64,000 nt of DNA from Lachnospiraceae bacterium (GTDB lineage: Bacteria; Bacillota; Clostridia; Lachnospirales; Lachnospiraceae): assembly GCA_910574195.1 (NCBI GenBank), contig CAJTBF010000001.1, forward strand, positions 310,001 to 374,000. Reading direction: 5' to 3'. Below the pieces are notes generated by a model that saw only the letters and a program-made list of their open reading frames with translations, searched no databases and was not told the origin of the DNA. Shown piece by piece: positions 35,931 through 44,153 of this stretch. A program made the translations under genes and the position numbers. Positions within the stretch are counted from its first letter, which is position 1; each line of letters begins with the position of its first letter.

Positions 35931-37115
35931 TCAAAACGTCAATGCTTTTTCCAGTTTTTCGATCATCTCGTCGATATGCTTCTCTTCCACAATCAAGGGC
36001 GGAAGAAGGCGTACCACATTTCCCTCCGCTGAAATCACCAGCAGTCCCTCTTCCAAAGCTTTTTGATGAATTTCTGCAAATGGTCTCGTGACCACCAACC
36101 CCTGCATCAGCCCTTTTCCTCTGCGCTCCACCACACAGTCCAGTCTTTTCACCAGTTCGTCCAACCGCTGAATCAAATAGGGACTGACTTGCTTCACATG
36201 CTCTACAATCTGCTCTTTTTCAAAAATTTCCATCACCTTGCCGACTGCCATACAGGCCAGTGGATTCCCCCCGTAAGTGGTTCCGTGATCTCCCGGTTTC
36301 AGGGAACTTTCCGCCACTTTTTCCGTCACCGCGAAAGCGCCCACCGGGATTCCGTTTCCGATGGCCTTTGCCATCGTCAAAATATCCGGTTTTACACCGT
36401 AACCCTGCCATGCAAACATGGTTCCGGTACGTCCGCAGCCACATTGTATTTCATCACAGATCATCAGAATATCCTGGGCGTCACAAAGATTTCGAATTCC
36501 CTCCATGAATTCCCGGGAGGCGGGACGAATCCCTCCTTCCCCCTGCACCGGTTCCAGAATGATGGCGCAGGTCTTCTCATTGACCAACGCTTTCACACTG
36601 TCCAGATCATTATAGACGGCAAAACGCACACCGGGGAACAGCGGTTCAAACGGTTCCCGGTACTCTGCGTGCCCGGTCACGGACACAGCCCCAACGGTCC
36701 TTCCATGAAAGGCATGTTCCATGGCAATGATCTCGTACCGTCCGGATTGCTTTGTCCATGCATATTTCCGCGCCGCTTTCAGCGCTCCTTCCACGGCCTC
36801 CGCCCCGCTGTTCGTAAAAAACACCTTATCCATTCCACAGGCGGACGCCAGCGCTTTTGCGGCCTTGCCGCAGTTTTCATGATAATACAAGTTGGACGTA
36901 TGACACAATTTATCAATCTGTGCCTTCAACGCCTCATTCAGTTCCACATTTCCGTAACCCAGCCCTGTTACACCGATTCCCGCCGCAAAGTCCAGATACT
37001 GCTTTCCGTCCGTATCATACAGATACATTCCTTCGCCATGATCCAATGTCACGGGAAACCGATTATAAATATGCAGAAGGTTTTGCTCTGCCTCCTGAAT
37101 TTTATGATTCACCAT
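35931..37115 (-). CDS. argD: Acetylornithine aminotransferase
   Basis: PLP enzyme that makes N-acetylornithine from N-acetylglutamate semialdehyde. The 394 residues show the class III signature [19 protein letters not shown], the Schiff-base Lys in [16 protein letters not shown] and [10 protein letters not shown]. Its start overlaps the argB stop by 14 bp, with AGCAGGT upstream. It is the last gene of argC-GNAT-argJ-argB-argD. The enzyme may also act on succinyl-diaminopimelate in lysine synthesis, as in other bacteria. Confidence 0.96.
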   Translation of the reverse strand: MVNHKIQEAEQNLLHIYNRFPVTLDHGEGMYLYDTDGKQYLDFAAGIGVTGLGYGNVELNEALKAQIDKLCHTSNLYYHENCGKAAKALASACGMDKVFFTNSGAEAVEGALKAARKYAWTKQSGRYEIIAMEHAFHGRTVGAVSVTGHAEYREPFEPLFPGVRFAVYNDLDSVKALVNEKTCAIILEPVQGEGGIRPASREFMEGIRNLCDAQDILMICDEIQCGCGRTGTMFAWQGYGVKPDILTMAKAIGNGIPVGAFAVTEKVAESSLKPGDHGTTYGGNPLACMAVGKVMEIFEKEQIVEHVKQVSPYLIQRLDELVKRLDCVVERRGKGLMQGLVVTRPFAEIHQKALEEGLLVISAEGNVVRLLPPLIVEEKHIDEMIEKLEKALTF

Positions 37116-38004
37116 GATAATACCTGCTTTCTTTTTTATTTAATATAGCGGTTCCAATTCCTTTATTCGTAAAAATCTCCAGCAACAGACAATGCGGAAT
37201 TCTGCCGTCCAGAATATGTACGCGGGAAACACCGTTCTCAATGGCATCAATACAATTGGCCAGTTTAGGAAGCATACCGCCTCCGATATACCCTTCCTTC
37301 ATTAGTTTCTGCGCCTCTTCCACCCAAAGCTCCGAAATTAATGTTTTCGAATCTGCCGGATCTTTGTATACGCCTTCAATATCTGTCAGAAATGCCAGCT
37401 TCTCCGCCTTCACCGCGCGCGCAATGGCGCAGGCCGCATCGTCCGCATTAATATTATAAGTATGATATTCCTCATCCATACCGACCGGACATACCACCGG
37501 AAGAAAATCTTTTTCCAGGAGATCAAATAAAATAGAAGCATTAACCTTTTTGACCTCGCCTACAAATCCGATGTCCTGCCCTTCGGAATATTTTTTCTCC
37601 ACCTGCAGTAGCGCTCCGTCCTTTCCACTGATCCCGATGGCGCGCACTCCAAGACTTTCCACAAGCTGCACCAGACTTTTATTTACTTTTCCAAGCACCA
37701 TCTCCGCCACTTCCATGGTGTCTTCGTCTGTCACACGCAAACCGTTGATGAACTTAGGCTCCATTCCGACTTTTCCCACCCAGCGGCTGATCTCCTTTCC
37801 GCCTCCATGTACGATAATCGGTTTGAAACCGACCAGTTTCAGCAATGTCACATCTTCGATCACCTGTTTCTTCAATTCCTCGTCCACCATGGCGCTGCCG
37901 CCATACTTCACGACAATGATTTTTCGATTAAAACGCTGAATATAAGGAAGCGCTTCAATCAGTACCTGTGCCTTATCCAGATATTGCTGCATATTTTGAT
38001 TCAT
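37102..38004 (-). CDS. argB: Acetylglutamate kinase
   Basis: Phosphorylates N-acetylglutamate, the committed and usually arginine-inhibited step. The 300 residues contain VKYGGSAM near residue 33, [11 protein letters not shown], and [14 protein letters not shown] of the amino acid kinase fold. The ATG at 38004 is preceded by TGGAGGAAAG. An ATG 15 bases earlier lies within that ribosome site and is rejected. The N-terminal helix ([18 protein letters not shown]) is like that of the hexameric, arginine-sensitive enzymes, so feedback inhibition is likely (inference). Confidence 0.96.
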   Translation of the reverse strand: MNQNMQQYLDKAQVLIEALPYIQRFNRKIIVVKYGGSAMVDEELKKQVIEDVTLLKLVGFKPIIVHGGGKEISRWVGKVGMEPKFINGLRVTDEDTMEVAEMVLGKVNKSLVQLVESLGVRAIGISGKDGALLQVEKKYSEGQDIGFVGEVKKVNASILFDLLEKDFLPVVCPVGMDEEYHTYNINADDAACAIARAVKAEKLAFLTDIEGVYKDPADSKTLISELWVEEAQKLMKEGYIGGGMLPKLANCIDAIENGVSRVHILDGRIPHCLLLEIFTNKGIGTAILNKKESRYYHGES

Positions 38005-38029
38005 GATTCTTTCCTCCATTCAATCTGAT

Positions 38030-38212
38030 TGAACACGAAGCGTCCGCCCGCGCAAAATACATTCAAAATCGGTGCACCCTGACACGTCATTGCATGAATT
38101 CCGAAGTAAACAACAAACGATATTTACTCGGTTATTCATACCTTATTGGACGGCGCTAGCCGTCCACTCGTGCGAAGCACATCAAATACGGAATGCCCGG
38201 ATGGGTATGCAA
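38030..38212. repeat. 66-bp repeat and a TTTAC-type palindrome between argJ and argB
   Basis: A clean reverse unit spans 38147-38212 (GGACGGCGCTAGCCGTCC, GTGCGAAGCAC, CGGAATGCCCG, GGGTATGC). Upstream of it at 38092-38142 is an ATGAATTCCGAAGTAAA...TTTACTCGGTTATTCAT palindrome related to the element at 13643. A fragment with GAAGCGTCCGCCCGCGC lies at 38038. All sit inside the arg operon without breaking a gene. Confidence 0.85.
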
Positions 38213-38219
38213 TGATGTA

Positions 38220-39443
38220 CTAACTCCGGTAGTCCGCATTGATTTCGATATATTTATGTGTCAGATCGCACCCCCATGCAGCGGCCTGGGCGGTCCCTTC
38301 CTTGATGTCCGCCGTCACCGTCACTTCCGGACAGGAAAGGATCCCCGTCGCCCTCTCCTCCGAAAAATCCAGAGCCACGCCATCTTGAATGATCTGCAGT
38401 TTTCCCGCCGCGCTTTCGAAATACAGATCCACCTTTTCCGGATCGAACACAGCGCCGGAATATCCCATAGCGCAGAGGATTCTTCCCCAGTTGGCATCGT
38501 GCCCGGCAATAGCTGCTTTGGTCAGATTGGAACATACAATGGACTTTGCCAGTACCTTTGCCTGTTCTTTTGTCTTTGCACCTACAATCTTTGCCTCAAA
38601 TAATGCAGTGGCTCCTTCCCCGTCGCCGGCCATTTTTTTCGCCAGCGTCTCATTTACATAATGCAGCGCTTCCACAAACTTCTTATATTCTGCCGTGTTG
38701 CACCGGATCTTCTCATTCTTTGCCATCCCGTTGGCCAAAAGCAATAGCGTATCATTGGTGGAGGTGTCTCCATCCACAGAAATCATATTGAACGTGTCCT
38801 GTACGTCCTTTTGCAATGCTTTTCTTAACGCTTTTCTGGAAATCGCCGCATCCGTCGTCACAAAGGCAAGCATCGTACACATGTTAGGATGAATCATTCC
38901 CGAACCCTTTGCCATGCCGCCGATAGTCACTTTTTTTCCGCCGATTTCCAGACAAACCGCCACTTCTTTTTCCCTGGTGTCGGTCGTCATAATCGCCTTC
39001 GCAGCCTGGGTTCCCTGCTCCGAAGCTCCGCCCAATTTTCCTGCCAGTACTTCCACACCGGCTTTCAGCTTTTCATTGGGAAGGGGCATCCCGATCACTC
39101 CCGTAGAACCGATCAGCACGCCGGACGGATCCACCTCCAAAACCTCTGCCGCCTTTTTGGCTGTTTCCCTGCAGCTTTGCATTCCCTCTGCTCCGGTACA
39201 GGCGTTGGCAATCCCGGAATTTACAATCACTACCTGCGATTTTACGCCGCTTTCCACTACTTCCCGGTCCCATTTTACCGGCGCCGCTTTTACCACATTT
39301 GTAGTAAAAACTCCCGCCACTTTGCACGGTTTCTCACTATAAATCATTGCCATATCCGTGCGGTTCTCATATTTGATTCCCATTGCGGCCGCTGCGGCCC
39401 GGAATCCCTTCGCTGCGGTTACCCCGCCTTTGATCACTTCCAT
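38220..39443 (-). CDS. argJ: Bifunctional ornithine acetyltransferase / N-acetylglutamate synthase
   Basis: Moves the acetyl group from acetylornithine to glutamate, making the arginine pathway cyclic. The 407-residue precursor should cut itself before the Thr in MIHPNMCTMLAFVTTDA, giving alpha and beta chains; the catalytic Thr is intact. GSTGVIG and the C-terminal SCPEVTVTADI are family motifs. The ATG at 39443 has AAGGAGG at ideal distance. An upstream ATG 78 bases away lies before it. ArgA is not needed if this enzyme also uses acetyl-CoA, which the sequence cannot prove. Confidence 0.96.
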   Translation of the reverse strand: MEVIKGGVTAAKGFRAAAAAMGIKYENRTDMAMIYSEKPCKVAGVFTTNVVKAAPVKWDREVVESGVKSQVVIVNSGIANACTGAEGMQSCRETAKKAAEVLEVDPSGVLIGSTGVIGMPLPNEKLKAGVEVLAGKLGGASEQGTQAAKAIMTTDTREKEVAVCLEIGGKKVTIGGMAKGSGMIHPNMCTMLAFVTTDAAISRKALRKALQKDVQDTFNMISVDGDTSTNDTLLLLANGMAKNEKIRCNTAEYKKFVEALHYVNETLAKKMAGDGEGATALFEAKIVGAKTKEQAKVLAKSIVCSNLTKAAIAGHDANWGRILCAMGYSGAVFDPEKVDLYFESAAGKLQIIQDGVALDFSEERATGILSCPEVTVTADIKEGTAQAAAWGCDLTHKYIEINADYRS

Positions 39444-39583
39444 CCGCAAAACCTCCTTCTTCTTTGTTCTCATCAATCCTCTCGGGTTGTTTGCCCTCTG
39501 TTTCAAATTATATTTATACACCCATCACGCATTTCTCTCCATAATACGAGAATTGTGAATCATGAGTAAGTAATTTCAAGTTC

Positions 39584-39685
39584 TCATACTTCGCTTGCGC
39601 CAGTAAGTTTTATTACTTCATCCGACAACTTTGACGTATCGGCAATCGCCCATAGGGCAATATGAGTATCCAGCAATATCTTCAT
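39584..39685 (-). pseudogene. Truncated PIN-domain toxin (VapC-like)
   Basis: A 33-codon frame starts two bases after the antitoxin stop and reads MKILLDTHIALWAIADTSKL, the standard N-terminus of PIN toxins with the first catalytic Asp. It then ends at a TGA after GASEV, where about 130 residues are expected. No continuation was found before argJ. It is a dead remnant of the toxin of the adjoining antitoxin. Confidence 0.8.
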
Positions 39686-39687
39686 TC

Positions 39688-40023
39688 CTATTTCACCCCA
39701 AACATTTCTGCTATCTCATCATTGCTTTCATCAATGTCATCCGGAATCTTATACCCATCCGGGCATCCCGTATTTGATATGCTTCGCACGAGTGGACACT
39801 TCGTGTCCAACAAAGTATACTTTCCATTTGCAATTCCCAATGTCCGTTTTGTATCGGTGGTTGATAAGTGCATGGTAAAAGGCATTCCTCTGTCTACTAC
39901 ACTTTGTTTTGCAAATATTCTTACTGCTTCTGCAAAAGATGTTCCAAGCTGTTTATACAATAGCTCTACTTGCTCTTTTAACTCCGCATCCATTCTTACT
40001 TGTAAAGTTGCCTCTTTAGCCAT
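39688..40023 (-). CDS. RelB/DinJ-type antitoxin with an in-frame repeat insertion
   Basis: A 111-residue protein. Residues 1-50 (KEATLQVRMDAELKEQVELL, GTSFAEAVRIFAKQ) form the ribbon-helix-helix of RelB/DinJ antitoxins. After IANGKY a stretch of 22 residues (TLLDTK...NTGCPDGY) is encoded by a complete 66-bp cloverleaf repeat. The native tail then resumes at KIPDDIDESNDEIAEMFG. Taking out 66 bp restores a normal antitoxin tail. The TAT codon is present on both sides, as for a duplicated target. AAAGGAGG and a good promoter are present, so it may still be expressed though its toxin is lost. Confidence 0.85.
   Translation of the reverse strand: MAKEATLQVRMDAELKEQVELLYKQLGTSFAEAVRIFAKQSVVDRGMPFTMHLSTTDTKRTLGIANGKYTLLDTKCPLVRSISNTGCPDGYKIPDDIDESNDEIAEMFGVK
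39751..39820. repeat. 66-bp repeat inserted inside the antitoxin gene
   Basis: ATACCCATCCGGGCATCCCG, GTATTTGATATGCTTCGCACG, GGACACTTCGTGTCC and AACAAAGTATAC form an intact unit. It is bounded by ATA/TAT on both sides and is a multiple of three long, so the host frame stays open. Confidence 0.9.
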
Positions 40024-40048
40024 AATAAACGCCTCCTTTTGTAATACA

Positions 40049-40077
40049 ATTATAATACTAATGTCTTACTTTTTCAA
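40049..40077 (-). promoter_or_regulatory. Promoter of the antitoxin gene
   Basis: TTGAAA and TATAAT are 17 bp apart, 25 bp ahead of the start at 40023. The AAAGGAGG ribosome site lies between. Confidence 0.75.
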
Positions 40078-40116
40078 TTCCTATTATCTTTTTTGTATTC
40101 CCACCACGGAATTTTC

Positions 40117-40153
40117 GTTACTATGAGCAGCCTTCCAGGCCATGAATAGTAAC
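40117..40153. repeat. GTTACTAT/ATAGTAAC hairpin with GCCT-TCC-AGGC core
   Basis: An 8-bp outer stem encloses an inner GCCTTCCAGGC hairpin, the same plan as the 1431-1461 element but with different outer bases. Confidence 0.5.
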
Positions 40154-40264
40154 AAATTTCTATGATTCTCAGGACGTTTCTATATGGAACAGATACATCT
40201 TATAAAGCCGCACTACTGAGTTTTAGCATCCAATAAATATACCACATTTTTGCGAAAAATAGTC

Positions 40265-40475
40265 AGGACAGAAATACTTGCGTATCAGAACCTCTCAAAA
40301 AGCGTCAGCGCGGGGCGAGTTTTTTCGAGTTTAGCGTCTGTTACGTTTTTTGCGAAGCGAAAGCGGGATGATGTAGGCAAGTATTTCTGCCCTGGCGGAC
40401 AACTGTTTTTTGTCCGGCAAGCTACTTTATTGGACGCGAAATACCTTAGATGCAGGATGCCCGAATGGAATACTA
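40265..40475. repeat. Long imperfect palindrome followed by a decayed 66-bp repeat
   Basis: GGACAGAAATACTTGC at 40265 pairs with GCAAGTATTTCTGCCC at 40378 (15 of 16). Between them are GCGTCAGCG and TTTTTTCGAG stretches. A GGACAACTGTTTTTTGTCC hairpin follows at 40399. A reverse 66-bp repeat remnant (CTTTATTGGACGCG, ATGCAGGATGCCCGAATGG) ends the region. No gene is seen in 40024-40477. Confidence 0.55.
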
Positions 40476-40477
40476 TG

Positions 40478-40927
40478 CTATGACGCTTCGTTAAATGCCG
40501 TAATATTCTCTTTATTCAGCACAAAATCATAATAATTCAAATCCAGACGTTCCGTCCATCCGATCGTATTCCAAAATGCATTGCCAATATCATTTTTCGT
40601 AAATGCAATCAGAGACACCTTGCTGATCTGCTCTTTGCGAAGCGCCTCCATAGCATGCACCACCATGGCTTTTCCGATTCCCCGTCTGCGAAAATCCTCC
40701 CGGACACAGACATGATACAGACATCCTCTCCGCCCGTCATGACCGCAGAGAATACTTCCGACGATCTCTCCGTCCTCCTCTGCCACCACGCTGGTCGTGG
40801 GATTTCGCCTCAGAAAACGGGCCACGCCCTCTCTGGAATCATCAATGCTGCGGATTCCAAATCCCTGAATCGTCATCCAAAGTGCATAGACGTTGTCATA
40901 ATCCCCGATCTCCATTGTTCGTATCAC
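40478..40927 (-). CDS. GNAT family N-acetyltransferase
   Basis: A 149-residue acetyltransferase. The acetyl-CoA site is VREDFRRRGIGKAMV with the RRxGxG/A loop. The opening IRTMEIGDYDNVYALW and the WNTIGWTERLDLNYYDF end are typical. The GTG at 40927 is chosen because GGAGGAGG lies nine bases upstream. An ATG 39 bases earlier would place that site inside the gene. It lies 70 bp after argC on the same strand, so it is read with the arg genes. The substrate is unknown. Acetylation in arginine synthesis is possible but not supported by any specific residue. Confidence 0.88.
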   Translation of the reverse strand: MIRTMEIGDYDNVYALWMTIQGFGIRSIDDSREGVARFLRRNPTTSVVAEEDGEIVGSILCGHDGRRGCLYHVCVREDFRRRGIGKAMVVHAMEALRKEQISKVSLIAFTKNDIGNAFWNTIGWTERLDLNYYDFVLNKENITAFNEAS

Positions 40928-40996
40928 GACACATTTCCTCCTCCGTTTCGAACCTCCATTTTCCAAATCAATCTTATACTGCTTTTATTCTTCCTT

Positions 40997-42037
40997 TTAT
41001 GGGAACATAGGAACCAGATCCAGTCCTTCCGCTTCCTCCAATCCGAACAGTAGATTCATATTCTGTACCGCCTGTCCCGCCGCTCCCTTCACCAGATTAT
41101 CGAGAGCGCCCATCAGAATGATTCTTCCGGTACGGGGATCGATTTTAAAATTCACATCCACATAGTTACTGCCCTCCACCCATTTTGTTTCCGGACAGGC
41201 ATCCTTTTCCAACACACGGATAAACTTTTCTCTTCCATAATACTTCTCATAAATAGTCCGTACTTCTTCCTCACAGACTTCTCTTGTCAACTTCGCATAT
41301 TCGGTTACAAGAATTCCCCGGTTCATAGGAACCAGATGGGGTGTGAAATTCAACAGGACTTTTTCCCCGGATGCATAGCCAAGCTGCTCCTCGATTTCGG
41401 GGGTATGCCGGTGCGTGGCAACACCATAAGCCTTCATATTCTCATTGACCTCACAGAACAGATTGGGAACTTTCGCTCCCCTTCCCGCGCCGGAAGTCCC
41501 CGACTTTGCGTCAATAATCAATGTACTCATATCAATGAGTCCTTCTTTTGCCAACGGATATGCCGTCAGAATGGAACAGGTCGTATAGCATCCCGGATTG
41601 GCAATCAAACGCGCTCCTTTGACTCTCTCCCGGTTGACCTCACATAATCCGTACACTGCTTCCTCGATAAACTGTGGACTGGGATGGGGAATCCCATACC
41701 ATTTTTCATACACAGACACGTCTTTGATTCGAAAATCCGCACTCAGGTCAACGATTTTTACCTTCGACAAAATCTCCTCATTCACCAGAGACGCGCATAG
41801 CCCCTGGGGCGTCGCCGTAAAGATGACGTCCACCTCATCTGCAAGAGCTTTCATATTATCATCCATGCAGACCGCGTCCACAATCTGAAACAGATTCCGG
41901 TAAACCGAAGCATATTGCTGTTCAATATAACTTCTGGAACCATACCATTTGATTTCCGCCTGTTTATGCGCAGTCAGAATCCGAACCAGTTCTCCGCCCG
42001 CATATCCGGTTGCTCCAATAATTCCCACCTTAATCAT
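40997..42037 (-). CDS. argC: N-acetyl-gamma-glutamyl-phosphate reductase
   Basis: NADPH-dependent reduction of acetylglutamyl phosphate to the semialdehyde. GATGYAGGEL at the N-terminus binds the cofactor. IANPGCYTTC holds the catalytic Cys, and HRHTPEIEEQLG holds the His region. The 346 residues are full length. The ATG at 42037 is preferred to the one nine bases earlier because AAAGGGA is then about ten bases upstream. It is the first gene of the arg operon, behind a promoter overlapped by ArgR-like palindromes. Confidence 0.95.
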   Translation of the reverse strand: MIKVGIIGATGYAGGELVRILTAHKQAEIKWYGSRSYIEQQYASVYRNLFQIVDAVCMDDNMKALADEVDVIFTATPQGLCASLVNEEILSKVKIVDLSADFRIKDVSVYEKWYGIPHPSPQFIEEAVYGLCEVNRERVKGARLIANPGCYTTCSILTAYPLAKEGLIDMSTLIIDAKSGTSGAGRGAKVPNLFCEVNENMKAYGVATHRHTPEIEEQLGYASGEKVLLNFTPHLVPMNRGILVTEYAKLTREVCEEEVRTIYEKYYGREKFIRVLEKDACPETKWVEGSNYVDVNFKIDPRTGRIILMGALDNLVKGAAGQAVQNMNLLFGLEEAEGLDLVPMFP

Positions 42038-42280
42038 CTGTCTCATTCCCTTTCTTCTTTAATTGCCTGCCTTCTCTCAACTTATGTCCGGCCAAAACCG
42101 TACTTATCATATACCTCTTTTTTCCGGATGTAAAGAATTTTGTGTATACCAAGTAATCCGTACAGAAAATCTGTTACATTTCACACCCACGCCAGTTATC
42201 CAAAACGATTTCATACAATCCGATGTGAAAAGTACCGAAAATTTTCCACCGTCATCTTTTCCACATACTGTGGTATCAGA

Positions 42281-42330
42281 AAAGACTTGCATAATTATAC
42301 ATCTTTTGTGCATATTATGCAAGTCTTTTT
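42281..42330 (-). promoter_or_regulatory. Arg operon promoter with overlapping ArgR-like palindromes
   Basis: Reading leftward, TTGCAT (42317-42322) and TATAAT (42294-42299) are 17 bp apart. Each hexamer lies in an 18-bp AT-rich near-palindrome (ACTTGCATAATATGCAC and ATGTATAATTATGCAAGT), like ARG boxes of Gram-positive bacteria. The two also pair with each other over about 15 bp, giving a stem that could end the tetR transcript. The leader to argC is about 250 nt, with no other gene in it. Confidence 0.7.
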
Positions 42331-42399
42331 TATTCTTCTTACATACCTGTGGCAGGAAAATTGACAGCTACATTGTTACATTACTTCTGTGGTACACAT

Positions 42400-43065
42400 T
42401 CATCCCATATATAACTGCACCATCATTCCGTTTAAGAAAATCTGAAGTTCTTCCAGAAAGCTGGTTCGAAAATCCATCTGAAACAGCGGGAGTTCTTCAC
42501 AGTCTACCGCCTGACGGACTACCTCGGACGGATTGGCCATCTGATAGGTTCCGGCAAGCAAAGCCAGACAGTGCAGTAGAAATCTGGCGCCGTCTCCCTC
42601 TTTAAAATAAACGACTTTTTCATCCAGAGTTTCGCCCAGTTGGCAGATCTCATCATGCAGCGTTCTTTTATAACTGACAGCCTGCTCATAGCCTGCATTC
42701 TGCTCTAATACGGTCGTCGCCGTTACCAGTAATCGAATCAGAAGATTTCGGCTTAAAAATGTACGATCCAACAACTCCAACAGTTCCCTGCCCCCGACTC
42801 CATTCCCGCTGTGTTCCATCAAAAGAAACTGGATCTTCTGATACCATGCGTCAAATTCCTGCATCGCCAGCTCCAGGAACAAGTCCTCTTTTGATTCAAA
42901 ATATAAAAATACGGATCCTTTTCCCAAACCGGTTCTCTTCGCAATATCCAAAATCTTTACAGACGCGAAATCCGATTCTGAAAATAATTCTCTGGCAGCG
43001 TCCAGGATCTTCTGCCTCCGCTCCTGCTTCTGTTCCCGGGTAATTGCCCGCCTGAAATCTCCCAT
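42400..43065 (-). CDS. TetR family regulator
   Basis: A 221-residue regulator. The N-terminal helix-turn-helix reads ILDAARELFSESDFASVKILDIAKRTGLGKGSVFLYFESKEDL, an excellent TetR motif. The remaining 150 residues form the variable ligand domain. AGGTGAGAG precedes the ATG. No transporter lies beside it, so its target may be its own promoter or a distant gene. A TGACT-CTC-AGTCA palindrome lies in the divergent region. It is separated from argC by the arg promoter stem. Confidence 0.93.
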   Translation of the reverse strand: MGDFRRAITREQKQERRQKILDAARELFSESDFASVKILDIAKRTGLGKGSVFLYFESKEDLFLELAMQEFDAWYQKIQFLLMEHSGNGVGGRELLELLDRTFLSRNLLIRLLVTATTVLEQNAGYEQAVSYKRTLHDEICQLGETLDEKVVYFKEGDGARFLLHCLALLAGTYQMANPSEVVRQAVDCEELPLFQMDFRTSFLEELQIFLNGMMVQLYMG

Positions 43066-43101
43066 TCTCTCACCTGCTTTCTTCTTGAAATTTATTTTAA
43101 A

Positions 43102-43114
43102 TGACTCTCAGTCA
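43102..43114. promoter_or_regulatory. Probable TetR operator
   Basis: TGACT and AGTCA are separated by CTC, 37 bp upstream of tetR and in the gap shared with the rightward gene at 43236. It resembles operators of AcrR/FadR-type TetR proteins. The assignment rests on position and symmetry. Confidence 0.5.
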
Positions 43115-43235
43115 CATGTCAATATTTTTTAAAAGCCTTCTATACTTTTTAAGAAGGACAGCGTATAATGATGTCAGAAACCAATTGAAAGTTGTAGAAT
43201 TCTTTTTGAAGATCGTGAAGACAGGAGTGAATCGT

Positions 43236-43856
43236 ATGAGTAATAAATTATATGAGCGCTATCAAACGTGTTGTATGGAGCTGGAGCAAAAGATGAAGAA
43301 GTATCAGGGGAGCAGCGAAGATGCAAAAAAACTTCGGGGAGCGCTCGCTACGGAATTATTAAAACAGGAAATTGACAGTTATTTGAACTATTATAATAAA
43401 TCATTCAAAGTTTCGGCAGCGAATTCGTATATTGCAGGTTCAAAGTTTGAATATGATTTGCTTTTAGTAAAAGAGAATGCATGTCCATTTATGGGGTTAC
43501 TGTATTCTCCGGAAGATGTGATTGGTATAATTGAATGCAAAGCAGGCGGATTGTTTGATGTAAATAAGGACACAGATCATATAGCAACGGTCGTGAACTG
43601 CGCACAGAAGATCAATCCCCATATCCGATTTGGGTATATTACCATGAGTGAAAATGTACCGGTAAATTCCTATCATAGAAATGGGAAACCTACAGTAAGA
43701 CATTGGGACTTAACCGTAGAATATTTAGATCAGAAGATCCAATGTCCAAATATAAATTATGCTGTGACATTACATAAAGGGAATACATTATGCGATGAAG
43801 GCTTAGACGAAGAATTTAAAGATTTTATAGAATTTTTCATTAAGGAAGCGGAATAA
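43236..43856 (+). CDS. Orphan PD-(D/E)XK nuclease-like protein
   Basis: A 206-residue soluble protein of no named function. A helical N-terminus (residues 1-45) leads to FEYDLLLVKENACPF and, 22 residues later, VIGIIECKAGG, the spacing and motif (D...E-x-K) of a PD-(D/E)XK nuclease core. The DUF6602-like group is the nearest I recall. The ATG at 43236 has AGGAG nine bases upstream; the frame extends further but lacks such a site. Codon use is more AT-rich than in its neighbours, hinting at transfer. No methylase or partner is next to it. A defence role is a guess. Confidence 0.65.
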   Translation: MSNKLYERYQTCCMELEQKMKKYQGSSEDAKKLRGALATELLKQEIDSYLNYYNKSFKVSAANSYIAGSKFEYDLLLVKENACPFMGLLYSPEDVIGIIECKAGGLFDVNKDTDHIATVVNCAQKINPHIRFGYITMSENVPVNSYHRNGKPTVRHWDLTVEYLDQKIQCPNINYAVTLHKGNTLCDEGLDEEFKDFIEFFIKEAE

Positions 43857-43910
43857 ATCCGCATATTTAAGTTCACAGCATAACATGGTTTGTGTTTTTG
43901 GTAAAAATCC

Positions 43911-43970
43911 CTCCTTTTTGATAAGAATCAGGATAGAACAATTCTTATGGAAAAGGAGTATTTTTATTGT
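43911..43970 (+). terminator. Terminator after the nuclease-like gene
   Basis: CTCCTTTTTGATAAGAAT at 43911 pairs with ATTCTTATGGAAAAGGAG ending at 43958, then TATTTTTATTG. It ends a transcript from 43236. Confidence 0.75.
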
Positions 43971-44032
43971 CTGTCTTTCTGTTCCCTCTATATAAAATAC
44001 AACGCAGGATTGACATTTCCCCCTTGCGATGT

Positions 44033-44116
44033 TAGAGTGTGTTTGAAAATTGCTTTCTGCAAGATGCTGTCCCAATTTGCACCAGATTTTAGGAATGAAT
44101 TTTCAAACACACTCTA
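44033..44116. mobile_element. 84-bp MITE with 19-bp perfect terminal inverted repeats
   Basis: TAGAGTGTGTTTGAAAATT and its exact complement bound a 46-bp centre. The element starts and ends in TA, as expected for IS630/mariner-type targets. A decayed relative lies at 15570-15632. No transposase is in the window. Confidence 0.8.
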
Positions 44117-44153
44117 GCTTGTAAGAAAGAAATTCCACATAAGGAGCTCTCCC

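Noticed and set aside
36063-37148. 361-codon rightward open frame
   Set aside because: Lies entirely opposite argD, has low-quality composition rich in His, Phe and Ser, and no ribosome site. A shadow of argD.
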